NCBI GenBank assembly: GCA_026995935.1
Contig: JALWNK010000063.1
Location: 22,228-86,227 of the forward strand
Reading direction: 5' to 3'
Source of the DNA: Deltaproteobacteria bacterium
GTDB lineage: Bacteria > Desulfobacterota > Dissulfuribacteria > Dissulfuribacterales > QOAL01
DNA: 64,000 nucleotides
Position numbers and translations under genes: made by a program. Of this stretch, positions 25,993 to 33,744 are shown piece by piece. The notes beneath the pieces were generated by a model. It was not told the origin of the DNA, searched no databases, and worked only from the letters and a program-made list of their open reading frames with translations. Numbering within the stretch: position 1 is the first letter of the stretch; each line of letters starts with the position of its first letter.

Positions 25993-28077
25993 ATGGCAAG
26001 TTCTGTTTACAGCATCTGTGGAATGTGTGCAGTCCGTTGCCCGATTCGCGTAGAAGTTGAAGACGGCAAGGTCTCCTGGATAGAAGGCAATGCCAACGAT
26101 CCAGGGATGGGGACAAGCCTTTGTGCCAAGGGCATAGCCGGCAGGGCGTTGCTTTACGACGATGAAAGGCTTCAGTACCCGATGATAAGGGAGGGAGAGC
26201 GCGGATCAGGCAAATGGAAAAGGGTCTCATGGGATGAGGCCTTTGATTATGTAGCCTCCAAACTTAAGGATATTACGCAAAAGCACGGTGCAAGAGCGGT
26301 GATGCTGAGCGACAGGGGGGGGCCATTTGCAGACATGAGGAAGGCCTTCATGAAGGCCATAGGTTCCCCAAACTACTGCAATCACGATTGTACCTGTGGA
26401 AGAAACACGCATCATGCCTCTAAGTCCGTTTACGGGCTTGGCAGAACGGGCCTGGCTTACGATTTCAAGAATGCAAAACAGATAGTGCTCTTTGGCAGGA
26501 ATATGGCCGAGTCCTTTAAGGTCAAGGAAGTGAAGTCCTTCATGCAGGGGGTCAAAAATGGAGCAAAGGTCACCTACATAGATCCCAGGGCTGCGCTAAC
26601 GGCTTCAAAGTCTGCAAGGTACTGGCAGATAAGGCCTGGCACTGATTACGCGTTGCTTTTGGCAATGGCAAATGTGATTTTAAAAGACGGCCTGTATGAC
26701 AAAAACTTCGTTAAGAAATATGTAACCGGGATCACCAAGCTTAAGAGTTTTGTAAAGGGCTACACTCCGGCTTGGGCAGAAAAGGAGACGGGTATCCCTG
26801 CAGATGAGATAGTTGCCTTCTGTAAGGAGATAGCCGCAGACAAGCCTAAAGTGATATTTCATCCAGGCTGGCATCTCTCCAGGTATAACGATTCCTTCTA
26901 CGCGAGCCGCATGATCCATATCCTGAATGTCCTTATGGGTAACATTGAGGTTCCTGGCGGGCAGTTTTATCCAAAGACGCCCAAAGATGCAGGCTACAAG
27001 GGCCTTAAGAGCCTGGGTGCCGATATTCCAAAGGTTGAGGAAAAGCGGGCAGACGGATGTGGATGGAAATACAAGAGATTCGATGGTGGGCCTGGCCTTC
27101 TTCAGCTAATGTATGAGGCCATTGAGAAAGAAGATCCATATCCAGTAAAGGCCTACTTCGTGGTAAGGCATGACCCGCTTCTAGCCATGCCAGATCCAGA
27201 GGAACAAAAACGTATCCTCAGCAAGCTTGATCTGATTGTAGTGGTTGATGTCAACTACAGCGAAACCTTTGGTTTTGCCGACGTCATCCTGCCTGAGAGT
27301 ACCTATCTTGAGCGCGACACCATGATGAGAACCGACAAGGGGCTCAAACCTGGTTTCAGCATGAGAAAGAAGGCGGTAGAGCCGGTTTATGACACAAAGG
27401 CAGGATGGGAGATTTGGACAGAGCTTGCCCAAAGGCTTGGAAAGGGTAACTACTTCCCATACAAGACCATAGAGGACATCTGGAGATATCAACTCCAGGA
27501 CACGGATATCAAGCTTCAGGACTTTGATGAAAAGGGCTTCGTACAGCTTACCAAGGAACCCATCTGGTACGATAGGGACAAGCTCAAATTCCCTACACCT
27601 TCTGGGAAAATAGAGCTTGTTTCAAAGCGTCTGGAAGACGAGGATATTCCCTCCTTTATTCCCTACGAAAGTCCAAAGAAGCCGGAGAAGGGTGAATTCA
27701 GGCTGCTTTTTGGACGCACTGGTTATCAGACCCACGGACAGACCACAAACAATCCCATTATATCCGAGTTCATGGGAACCAACTGCCTATGGATAAATAC
27801 CCAGGCGGCCAAGGAACTTGGCATCAAGGACGGCCAGGAGGTTGTTATCAGCAATAAGGGTGTTACCGGAAAGATAAAGGCCAAGGTTACGGATTACATA
27901 CATCCTGAAGCGGTCTTTATGCTCCATGGTTATGGCCGTTCCATACCCTTTCAGACAAGGGCCTACAAAAAGGGCCTTGCGGACCAGATGTTCATGAAGG
28001 GGTTACTGAAGGTTTGGGACAAGGCAGGAGGGAGCATCTCTCTTTGTGAGTCTTTTGTAAAGGTCACGCCTGCATAA
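25993..28077 (+). CDS. cytoplasmic molybdopterin oxidoreductase, catalytic subunit (PhsA/PsrA-like)
   Basis: A 694-residue enzyme of the complex iron-sulfur molybdoenzyme (DMSO reductase) family. The N-terminus holds a 4Fe-4S site (Cys9, Cys12, Cys16 and the cysteine in SLCAKG), residues 129-136 read CNHDCTCG with the probable molybdenum-ligand cysteine among them, and the C-terminal molydop-binding domain starts near residue 580 (LLFGRTGYQTHGQTTNNPII). It lacks a twin-arginine signal, so it should act in the cytoplasm, unlike classical thiosulfate or polysulfide reductases. It is followed by its ferredoxin-like subunit and then nuoA, with gaps of 12 bases each, implying one operon. No membrane anchor subunit (PsrC/NrfD) is present; complex I may take that place. 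Substrate unknown: sulfur compounds or formate are both conceivable. Confidence 0.88.
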   Translation: MASSVYSICGMCAVRCPIRVEVEDGKVSWIEGNANDPGMGTSLCAKGIAGRALLYDDERLQYPMIREGERGSGKWKRVSWDEAFDYVASKLKDITQKHGARAVMLSDRGGPFADMRKAFMKAIGSPNYCNHDCTCGRNTHHASKSVYGLGRTGLAYDFKNAKQIVLFGRNMAESFKVKEVKSFMQGVKNGAKVTYIDPRAALTASKSARYWQIRPGTDYALLLAMANVILKDGLYDKNFVKKYVTGITKLKSFVKGYTPAWAEKETGIPADEIVAFCKEIAADKPKVIFHPGWHLSRYNDSFYASRMIHILNVLMGNIEVPGGQFYPKTPKDAGYKGLKSLGADIPKVEEKRADGCGWKYKRFDGGPGLLQLMYEAIEKEDPYPVKAYFVVRHDPLLAMPDPEEQKRILSKLDLIVVVDVNYSETFGFADVILPESTYLERDTMMRTDKGLKPGFSMRKKAVEPVYDTKAGWEIWTELAQRLGKGNYFPYKTIEDIWRYQLQDTDIKLQDFDEKGFVQLTKEPIWYDRDKLKFPTPSGKIELVSKRLEDEDIPSFIPYESPKKPEKGEFRLLFGRTGYQTHGQTTNNPIISEFMGTNCLWINTQAAKELGIKDGQEVVISNKGVTGKIKAKVTDYIHPEAVFMLHGYGRSIPFQTRAYKKGLADQMFMKGLLKVWDKAGGSISLCESFVKVTPA

Positions 28078-28089
28078 GGAGGGTATGAA

Positions 28090-28593
28090 ATGAGCAAATA
28101 TCATGTTGAACAGGATATAACCCTTTGTATTGGCTGCTTGGCCTGCGAGGCAGCATGCAAAGACAAGAATAATGTGCCAGTGGGTTCCCACTACTGCAGA
28201 ATGATACCTGTGGGCCCAAGAATGGTGAGAAACATTCCCATGGTAAACCACGTCTACATGGCATGTTTCCATTGTGAAAAACCGTGGTGCGTGGATGCGT
28301 GCCCTACAGGGGCCATGCAGAAACGTGAAAAAGACGGCATCGTATTTGTCGAGGCAGAGCTTTGCGTTGGCTGCAAGGCCTGCATAAAGGCCTGTCCCTG
28401 GGGAGTGCCACAGTGGGATTCCAATACGGGAAAGGTTGGCAAGTGTGACCTTTGTAAGGACAGGATTGACCAGGGGCTTAAGCCTGCCTGCGTCACCAAA
28501 TGCACAACCGGCTCTCTGCAGTTCCTGACGCCGGAAGAGGCCTCAGAGAAAAAACGCAAAGACTTTGCGGAACAGATGCTTAAAACGGCATAG
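28090..28593 (+). CDS. four-cluster ferredoxin subunit (PsrB/PhsB-like)
   Basis: A 167-residue iron-sulfur protein. Four groups of cysteines are visible: CIGCLACEAAC, CFHCEKPWCVDAC, CVGCKACIKAC and CDLCKD with the later PACVTKC, enough for four 4Fe-4S clusters. This is the usual electron-transfer partner of molybdenum enzymes of the DMSO reductase family. No signal or membrane segment is present. It sits between the catalytic subunit and nuoA with 12-base gaps and AAGGAGGG before its start. It would carry electrons from the molybdenum site, perhaps directly to the NuoI arm of complex I encoded downstream (inference). Confidence 0.92.
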   Translation: MSKYHVEQDITLCIGCLACEAACKDKNNVPVGSHYCRMIPVGPRMVRNIPMVNHVYMACFHCEKPWCVDACPTGAMQKREKDGIVFVEAELCVGCKACIKACPWGVPQWDSNTGKVGKCDLCKDRIDQGLKPACVTKCTTGSLQFLTPEEASEKKRKDFAEQMLKTA

Positions 28594-28605
28594 GAAAGGG
28601 CAACC

Positions 28606-28983
28606 ATGACACCGGGAACCTATCTACCAACCGAGTACCTGCCCATTATGGTAATGCTTCTCTTTGCCACGGGCTTTGGAGTTGTGACCCTTTGGGTGGG
28701 AAGATTCTTCAGGCTCAGAAGACCCTACGCGGAGAAACTGGAGGCGTACGAATCTGGAAACCCGCCTTCGGCTCCTCCAAGGTTCAGGTTTTCCATCAAA
28801 TTCTACCTGATTGCCATCCTGTTCGTGGTCTTTGATGTGGAGGCCATTTTCCTCTACCCGTGGGCATTGGTTTACGACAATATCGGCGTTTTTGCCGTGA
28901 TTGAGATGTTCCTTTTCATATTCTTGCTTCTTATTGGATATGCATATGCTTGGCGAAAGGAGGCCTTGGAGTGGGAAAGATAA
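28606..28983 (+). CDS. nuoA: NADH-quinone oxidoreductase subunit A
   Basis: A 125-residue membrane subunit with three helices. The conserved loop [20 protein letters not shown], with the cysteine of the usual ESG-C replaced by asparagine-proline context, and the [12 protein letters not shown] motif with its conserved Asp and Glu identify NuoA. It belongs to the junction of the membrane and peripheral arms near the quinone channel. It starts 12 bases after the ferredoxin gene, behind GGAAAGGG, and its end overlaps the GTG start of nuoB by 13 bases. Confidence 0.96.
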   Translation: MTPGTYLPTEYLPIMVMLLFATGFGVVTLWVGRFFRLRRPYAEKLEAYESGNPPSAPPRFRFSIKFYLIAILFVVFDVEAIFLYPWALVYDNIGVFAVIEMFLFIFLLLIGYAYAWRKEALEWER

Positions 28984-29492
28984 CCTCCCCGGATCTTGTG
29001 CCAGTTGCGGAAGGCATCAAGGTGATACCTGGCGCAAACACTTTTTTGATGCAGTTTGACAAGATTATTAACTGGAGCCGTACCGGTTCCATCTGGCCGG
29101 TGACCTTCGGCCTTGCCTGATGCGCCATTGAAATGATGGCTGCTGGAAGCAGCCACCACGATTTGGACCGCTTTGGAATCATCTTCCGGGCGAGTCCAAG
29201 ACAGTCCGACGCCATGATAGTGGCAGGCACTGTCACACAAAAGATGGCACCCGTTGTCCGCAGGGTTTACGACCAGATGCCAGAACCCAGATACGTCATT
29301 GCCATGGGTAGTTGCGCCTGCAGTGGCGGCGTATTCAAAACCTATCATACCGTTCAGGGCGTCGACGAGTTTTTGCCTGTGGATGTATATGTCCCAGGTT
29401 GCCCGCCGAGGCCCGAAGCTCTGCTGGAAGGCTTTATTCAACTCCAGCAGAAGATGATGAAGGAGGAGATGAGGTGGAGCCGCTGGAGATAG
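28971..29492 (+). CDS. nuoB: NADH-quinone oxidoreductase subunit B with in-frame UGA (putative selenocysteine 50)
   Basis: Read through, this is a 173-residue NuoB, the subunit holding terminal cluster N2. The start is a GTG inside the end of nuoA, behind AAAGGAGG. Codons 1-49 encode a normal NuoB beginning, ending in [11 protein letters not shown]. Codon 50 (29118-29120) is TGA, then CAIEMM follows. In the family this site is the double cysteine of LACCAIEMM, so UGA stands in the place of the first N2 ligand. The other ligands are intact: Cys51, Cys115 (GSCACSGG) and Cys144 ([10 protein letters not shown]). The frame is clean to the normal end and couples to nuoC. A perfect hairpin follows the UGA at SECIS distance. 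Selenocysteine is the favoured reading; a C-to-A mutation, base error or pseudogene is the alternative. Confidence 0.85.
29137..29155 (+). promoter_or_regulatory. candidate bacterial SECIS element in nuoB
   Basis: A perfect 7-bp stem (29137-29143 with 29149-29155, TGGCTGC/GCAGCCA) closes the 5-base loop TGGAA. The stem starts 16 bases and the loop 23 bases after the in-frame UGA. A short upper stem, a loop of 3-14 bases with G in its first two positions and a spacing of roughly 16-37 bases to the loop are the usual description of SelB-binding hairpins in bacteria; all are met. The hairpin also codes the sequence MMAAGSSH, so part of it is fixed by protein need. Confidence 0.6.
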
Positions 29493-30058
29493 CAAACAGA
29501 CTCAAGGAGAGGTTCCCGGAACAGGTCCTCGAAGTTACTGAATGTCGTGACCAGGTAGGCATCATAGTAAAGAAGGACAGGATAGTAGAGATGCTGCGCT
29601 GGTTACACGATGACCCTTCCATGCAGCTTGATCACCTGGCTGATCTGTGTGGTGTGGACTACCTGGGTAAAAAAGATGTGCGCTTCGAGGTGGTTTACAA
29701 CCTCTATTCCATTCCTCTCAGACACCGTATCCGGATACGTGCACAGGTGCCTGAGGATGACTGTCAGATAGAGTCGGTAACCTCCATCTGGATGGGCGCA
29801 GACTGGCATGAAAGGGAATGCTTTGATCTTTTTGGCATTACCTTTAACAACCATCCTGACATGAGAAGGGTACTGCTTCCAGAGGACTGGGAAGGCTACC
29901 CCCTCAGAAAGGATTACCCATTGGATGGTGGCGGCAAGAACTGGAGGGGATATGACGAGGTGTTGGAAAAGTCCAAGAGGTTGAGGAAGTTTGACTTCTA
30001 CGGACAGTACCAGGATCCTACGAAAAGCACAGGGTTAGAAGAAGATGCCAGAAAATAA
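29474..30058 (+). CDS. nuoC: NADH-quinone oxidoreductase subunit C
   Basis: A 194-residue NuoC from the GTG at 29474, which has AAGGAGGAGATGAG upstream and overlaps the nuoB end by 19 bases. A longer frame runs back through nuoB but lacks homology. Conserved features are [11 protein letters not shown], the F-E-V-Y-N strand, [13 protein letters not shown] and the C-terminal [18 protein letters not shown]. NuoC joins NuoD in the hydrophilic connecting module that faces the quinone. It is a separate gene, not fused to nuoD as in E. coli, and overlaps nuoD by 14 bases. Confidence 0.95.
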   Translation: MEPLEIANRLKERFPEQVLEVTECRDQVGIIVKKDRIVEMLRWLHDDPSMQLDHLADLCGVDYLGKKDVRFEVVYNLYSIPLRHRIRIRAQVPEDDCQIESVTSIWMGADWHERECFDLFGITFNNHPDMRRVLLPEDWEGYPLRKDYPLDGGGKNWRGYDEVLEKSKRLRKFDFYGQYQDPTKSTGLEEDARK

Positions 30059-31268
30059 AGCCGAATCAAAAGAGATCGTCAGGGAGGAAGTTGCCTACGA
30101 GCCTTACACCATTGCCATGGGGCCGCAGCACCCTGCGACCCACGGGGTGCTCAAGCTGGATCTGGAGCTTGACGGTGAAACTATTTTGAACTGTAAGCCC
30201 ACTGTTGGATTTCTCCACAGGGGGGTTGAAAAGCTTGCTGAAAATCTCTCATATGCCCAGACGCTGCCTCTTACTGACCGGTTGGACTACATTGCTTCAA
30301 TGGCCAACAATGTGGCCTACAGTATCGCCGTTGAAAAGCTTCTGGGAATAGAGGTCCCCATGAGGGCCAAATACATCAGGACCATAGTCATGGAGATGGC
30401 GAGGCTAACAGGTCACCTGCTGTGGCTTGCAACCCACGCCCTCGATATAGGGGCCATGACGGTTTTCCTGTACTGCTTCAGGGAGAGGGAGAATCTCCTG
30501 GACATGTTCGAGGAGATATGCGGTGCCCGTTTGACAACAAGCTATACATGCGTTGGTGGTGTCAGACAGGATGTAACCGGCCATTTCCTGGAAGCCTTGC
30601 ACGCCTTCACGGATGATTTTCCTTCCAAGATAGCAGAGTATGAAACCCTTATTGACAAGAACCGTATCTGGCTAAAGAGGACACAGGGAGTTGGAATTGT
30701 ATCTGCGAAGGATGCGGTGAGCCTTGGGCTTACAGGGCCAACACTTAGGGGGTCTGGTGTCGATTATGATGTGCGCAAGCACATGCCTTATGACGCCTAT
30801 CCCTATGTGGATTTTGAGGTTCCAATAGGTTCAAAGGGCGACGTGTACGACAGGTACCGCTGCCGTATGGAGGAGATGCATCAGTCCAATTCCATCATCA
30901 GGCAGTGTATAGAGGCACTTCCCACAGGGCCGATTCGTTCGCCTGATGCGCCAGACATCGTTATGCCATATGGCGAGCAAAAAAGGGTAGCGGCAGACGC
31001 GACCTTTGCTTCCGGTGTCATAAAGCTCATGAAGGACAACGAGCATTACATTGACGGAGATGTCTATGTGTCCGCTGAGGTACCCAAGGGAGAGCTGGGA
31101 TTCTACTTCGTCAGTGACGGCAGAGGCGTACCCTACAGGATGCACATAAGGTCCCCGTCTTATATCCATATTGGCGCGTTGCCTTTCTTGTGCAAGGGCC
31201 AGATGGTGGCAGATGTAATAGCAATAATAGGTAGTGTGGACGTAGTTTTGGGAGAGTGTGACAGATAA
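30045..31268 (+). CDS. nuoD: NADH-quinone oxidoreductase subunit D
   Basis: A 407-residue NuoD, the 49-kDa homologue related to the large subunit of NiFe hydrogenases but without metal-binding cysteines. Conserved marks are [20 protein letters not shown], which holds the histidine near the quinone headgroup, [16 protein letters not shown] (tyrosine of the quinone site) and [12 protein letters not shown]. The end VLGECDR replaces the more common FGEVDR. With NuoB it builds the quinone cavity next to cluster N2, so a selenocysteine there would face this protein. Confidence 0.97.
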   Translation: MPENKAESKEIVREEVAYEPYTIAMGPQHPATHGVLKLDLELDGETILNCKPTVGFLHRGVEKLAENLSYAQTLPLTDRLDYIASMANNVAYSIAVEKLLGIEVPMRAKYIRTIVMEMARLTGHLLWLATHALDIGAMTVFLYCFRERENLLDMFEEICGARLTTSYTCVGGVRQDVTGHFLEALHAFTDDFPSKIAEYETLIDKNRIWLKRTQGVGIVSAKDAVSLGLTGPTLRGSGVDYDVRKHMPYDAYPYVDFEVPIGSKGDVYDRYRCRMEEMHQSNSIIRQCIEALPTGPIRSPDAPDIVMPYGEQKRVAADATFASGVIKLMKDNEHYIDGDVYVSAEVPKGELGFYFVSDGRGVPYRMHIRSPSYIHIGALPFLCKGQMVADVIAIIGSVDVVLGECDR

Positions 31269-31282
31269 GGATTGGGGGATAA

Positions 31283-32251
31283 ATGGAACTGTTATGGATC
31301 CTCATTAAAATCTTGATTGTCTTCGCGGTGGTGATGTTTCACGTGATGTACGCCACCTACTTCGAACGCAAGGTTATCGGCCATATGCAGGTGCGTATGG
31401 GGCCCATGAGGGTAGGGCCGCACGGCATACTTCAGCCTATAGCAGATGGCCTCAAGTTGTTCTTTAAGGAAGACATTATTCCGACTGTGGCAGACAGAAA
31501 GGTCTTCTATGCGGCGCCCCTCATATGCCTGATTTCGGCACTAAGTGCCGTAGCGGTGGTGCCGTTTTTTGAAGGCTTTGCCATAGCCAACATCAATATT
31601 GGAATACTTTACATCTTTGCCATGAGTTCTCTGGCATCATACGGTGTGGTGCTGGCTGGCTGGTCTTCAAACTCCAAGTATTCGTTTCTTGGAGGTCTTC
31701 GCTCATCGGCCCAGGTCATAAGCTACGAGGTAGCCATGGGGTTGAGTCTCGTTGGTGTTATGATGCTATCTGGCTCCTTGAATCTGACAGATATAGTTCA
31801 TGCCCAGATGAAGAGCCCTTTCAAGATTTACCTCATACCACAGATCATAGGTTTCTTCGTCTTTGTCATTGCCATGTTCGCCGAGACCAACCGTACCCCC
31901 TTTGACCTGCCAGAGGCGGAGTCGGAGCTTGTGGCAGGCTACTGTACAGAATACAGCGGTATGCGCTTCGCCCTGTTCTTCATGGCGGAATACATTGGCA
32001 TGATCGTCATGTCATGCCTTGCGGTTGTCTGTTTTCTCGGTGGCTGGAGCGGACCTTTTGACGTGCCAGGAATACCGTTTTTCTGGTTCCTCATAAAGGT
32101 CTACTTCTTCATCTTCGTTTACTACTGGGTCAGGGCCACTCTTCCCCGTTACAGGTACGATCAGCTTATGGCCCTTGGCTGGAAGGTGTTAATCCCACTT
32201 GCCCTGTTGAATATCGTGCTGACAGGGATAATTAAGTCCATGTTTGGGTAA
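31283..32251 (+). CDS. nuoH: NADH-quinone oxidoreductase subunit H
   Basis: A 322-residue membrane subunit with eight to nine helices. Conserved elements are YFERKVIGHMQVRMGPMRVG, DGLKLFFKEDIIP and the acidic loop ETNRTPFDLPEAESELVAGY, which lines the quinone entry channel and starts the proton path. It lies at the foot of the peripheral arm. Fourteen bases separate it from nuoD, in register with the operon. Confidence 0.97.
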   Translation: MELLWILIKILIVFAVVMFHVMYATYFERKVIGHMQVRMGPMRVGPHGILQPIADGLKLFFKEDIIPTVADRKVFYAAPLICLISALSAVAVVPFFEGFAIANINIGILYIFAMSSLASYGVVLAGWSSNSKYSFLGGLRSSAQVISYEVAMGLSLVGVMMLSGSLNLTDIVHAQMKSPFKIYLIPQIIGFFVFVIAMFAETNRTPFDLPEAESELVAGYCTEYSGMRFALFFMAEYIGMIVMSCLAVVCFLGGWSGPFDVPGIPFFWFLIKVYFFIFVYYWVRATLPRYRYDQLMALGWKVLIPLALLNIVLTGIIKSMFG

Positions 32252-32265
32252 TCAGGCGGGTTGCT

Positions 32266-32907
32266 ATGAAAATTCAATACGATACAAAGAAGAATCTAGC
32301 CGAGCGCATATTTTTGCTGGAGATTTTAAAGGGGCTTGGACTTACCTTGAAAAGGCTTTTTTCCAAGTCTGTTACCATCCAGTATCCCAAGGAACGAAAG
32401 GAGCTTTTTCCCGGATTCAGGGGCAAGCATGCCCTCATCAGGGATCCCAAAACCCAGGATACAAGGTGTGTGGCGTGTATGAGGTGTGCCACAGTGTGCC
32501 CTGCAAGGTGCATATCCATAAGATTCTCCGTGGATGAGAAGACACGGGCCAGGAAGGTGGAGTCTTACGAGATAGATGCACTGCGCTGCATATTCTGCGG
32601 TTACTGTGAGGAGGTATGCCCTGTAAATGCAGTGGTTCTTACCGAAGAGTACGAGTACTCCAATTACACCAGGGAACCATTTCACTTTGACATGGAAAGA
32701 CTCCTTAAGAATTGGGATGAATTTTTGGAGAAAAACAAGGTGGATCCAGACCAATACAGGAATCCGTTTCTCAGGCCCAGGGGATTGTCTATTGGAGATC
32801 TTCCTGTGGGTAAGCGTATAGACGTGCCTGAGGAATGGACCCTTGAGGGCCAGGTAATCTGGAAGGACGGCAAGGCCGTGTCTGCCAAGGATGCCGTTTC
32901 TGAATAG
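32266..32907 (+). CDS. nuoI: NADH-quinone oxidoreductase subunit I (two 4Fe-4S clusters)
   Basis: A 213-residue ferredoxin-like subunit. Two motif sets, CVACMRCATVCPARC and CIFCGYCEEVCPVNA, bind clusters N6a and N6b, which pass electrons to N2. The N-terminus (about 50 residues) and C-terminal tail (LRPRGLSIGDLPVGKRIDV) are longer than in minimal NuoI. Because NuoE, NuoF and NuoG are absent, NuoI is the outermost electron acceptor of this complex and the natural docking site for a reduced ferredoxin or for the upstream molybdoenzyme subunit (inference). Confidence 0.97.
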   Translation: MKIQYDTKKNLAERIFLLEILKGLGLTLKRLFSKSVTIQYPKERKELFPGFRGKHALIRDPKTQDTRCVACMRCATVCPARCISIRFSVDEKTRARKVESYEIDALRCIFCGYCEEVCPVNAVVLTEEYEYSNYTREPFHFDMERLLKNWDEFLEKNKVDPDQYRNPFLRPRGLSIGDLPVGKRIDVPEEWTLEGQVIWKDGKAVSAKDAVSE

Positions 32908-32917
32908 GGAGGGATAA

Positions 32918-33433
32918 ATGGTTCAGCTGTTATTCTTTTATTTTGCCTTGGTTGTGATTGGACTGGGTCTGCGCATTGTAACCTGCAAGAACCCGGTTCA
33001 CTCAGTGCTCTTAATGCTGGTCTTGTTCTTTCACATGGCAGGCTTTTACCTGTTGCTGAATGCTGAATTTCTGGCAGCGGTGCAGGTGATCGTCTATGCG
33101 GGAGCCATACTGGTGCTGTATCTGTTCGTGCTGTTTCTGGTTAATCTCAGGGAAGAGGTCAAGATGAGCCCCTTTATCGAAAAGGGCAAGTGGCTGGGAA
33201 TCGTTGGGGCTGTAGCGCTTTTCATCACCTTTTTGAGGGGGGTCATGAACTTCACCCTTGGGCCTCATGGAAAGTACACCATAGAGAAGGTCCAGCAGCT
33301 TACCCATACCAAGGCCATGGGAGAGGCAATCTATACAACTTACATACTGCCATTTGAGATCGCAGGAATATTACTGCTTGTGGCTGTTATCGGCGGGCTG
33401 GCCTTGGCCAGGAAGGAAAACAAGGGGGCATAA
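32918..33433 (+). CDS. nuoJ: NADH-quinone oxidoreductase subunit J
   Basis: A 171-residue membrane subunit with five helices. The helix AEFLAAVQVIVYAGAILVLY carries the family signature with its pi-bulge region, and the end GILLLVAVIGGLALARKE is typical. It contributes to the proton path between NuoH and NuoK. GGAGGG precedes the start and the gene stops one base before the nuoK start codon. Confidence 0.96.
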   Translation: MVQLLFFYFALVVIGLGLRIVTCKNPVHSVLLMLVLFFHMAGFYLLLNAEFLAAVQVIVYAGAILVLYLFVLFLVNLREEVKMSPFIEKGKWLGIVGAVALFITFLRGVMNFTLGPHGKYTIEKVQQLTHTKAMGEAIYTTYILPFEIAGILLLVAVIGGLALARKENKGA

Positions 33434-33434
33434 A

Positions 33435-33737
33435 ATGGTCCATTTAAGCTGGTATTTAACCGTATCAGCCATGCTGTTCTGCATTGGAGTCTTCGGGTTT
33501 CTAACAAGGCGGAACATCATAATGATGCTGTTATCCATAGAGCTCATGCTTAACTCGGTAAACCTGAATCTTGCTGCCATGAGTCACTACATGGAAGACC
33601 TTAGGGGTCAGGTCATGGTCTTCTTTATAATTGCCGTTGCAGCGGCCGAGGCGGCAATAGGGCTGGGCATAGTAGTCACCCTGTTTAGAAATTACCGTTC
33701 AGTCCATACTGAAGACATAACTAAGCTGAAAGGATGA
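33435..33737 (+). CDS. nuoK: NADH-quinone oxidoreductase subunit K
   Basis: A 100-residue, three-helix subunit starting at the ATG one base after nuoJ; an upstream extension in the same frame lies inside nuoJ and is not used. The pattern RRNIIMMLLSIELMLNSVNLN holds the first conserved glutamate, and AVAAAEAAIGLGIVV holds the second. Both are part of the proton-translocating chain. Confidence 0.96.
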   Translation: MVHLSWYLTVSAMLFCIGVFGFLTRRNIIMMLLSIELMLNSVNLNLAAMSHYMEDLRGQVMVFFIIAVAAAEAAIGLGIVVTLFRNYRSVHTEDITKLKG

Positions 33738-33744
33738 GGTAGAG

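Noticed and set aside
29133..29492. nuoB read as a shorter gene starting at an ATG after the UGA
   Set aside because: It would lose the first 54 codons including the double cysteine region, has no ribosome site, and leaves a well-conserved upstream half unexplained.
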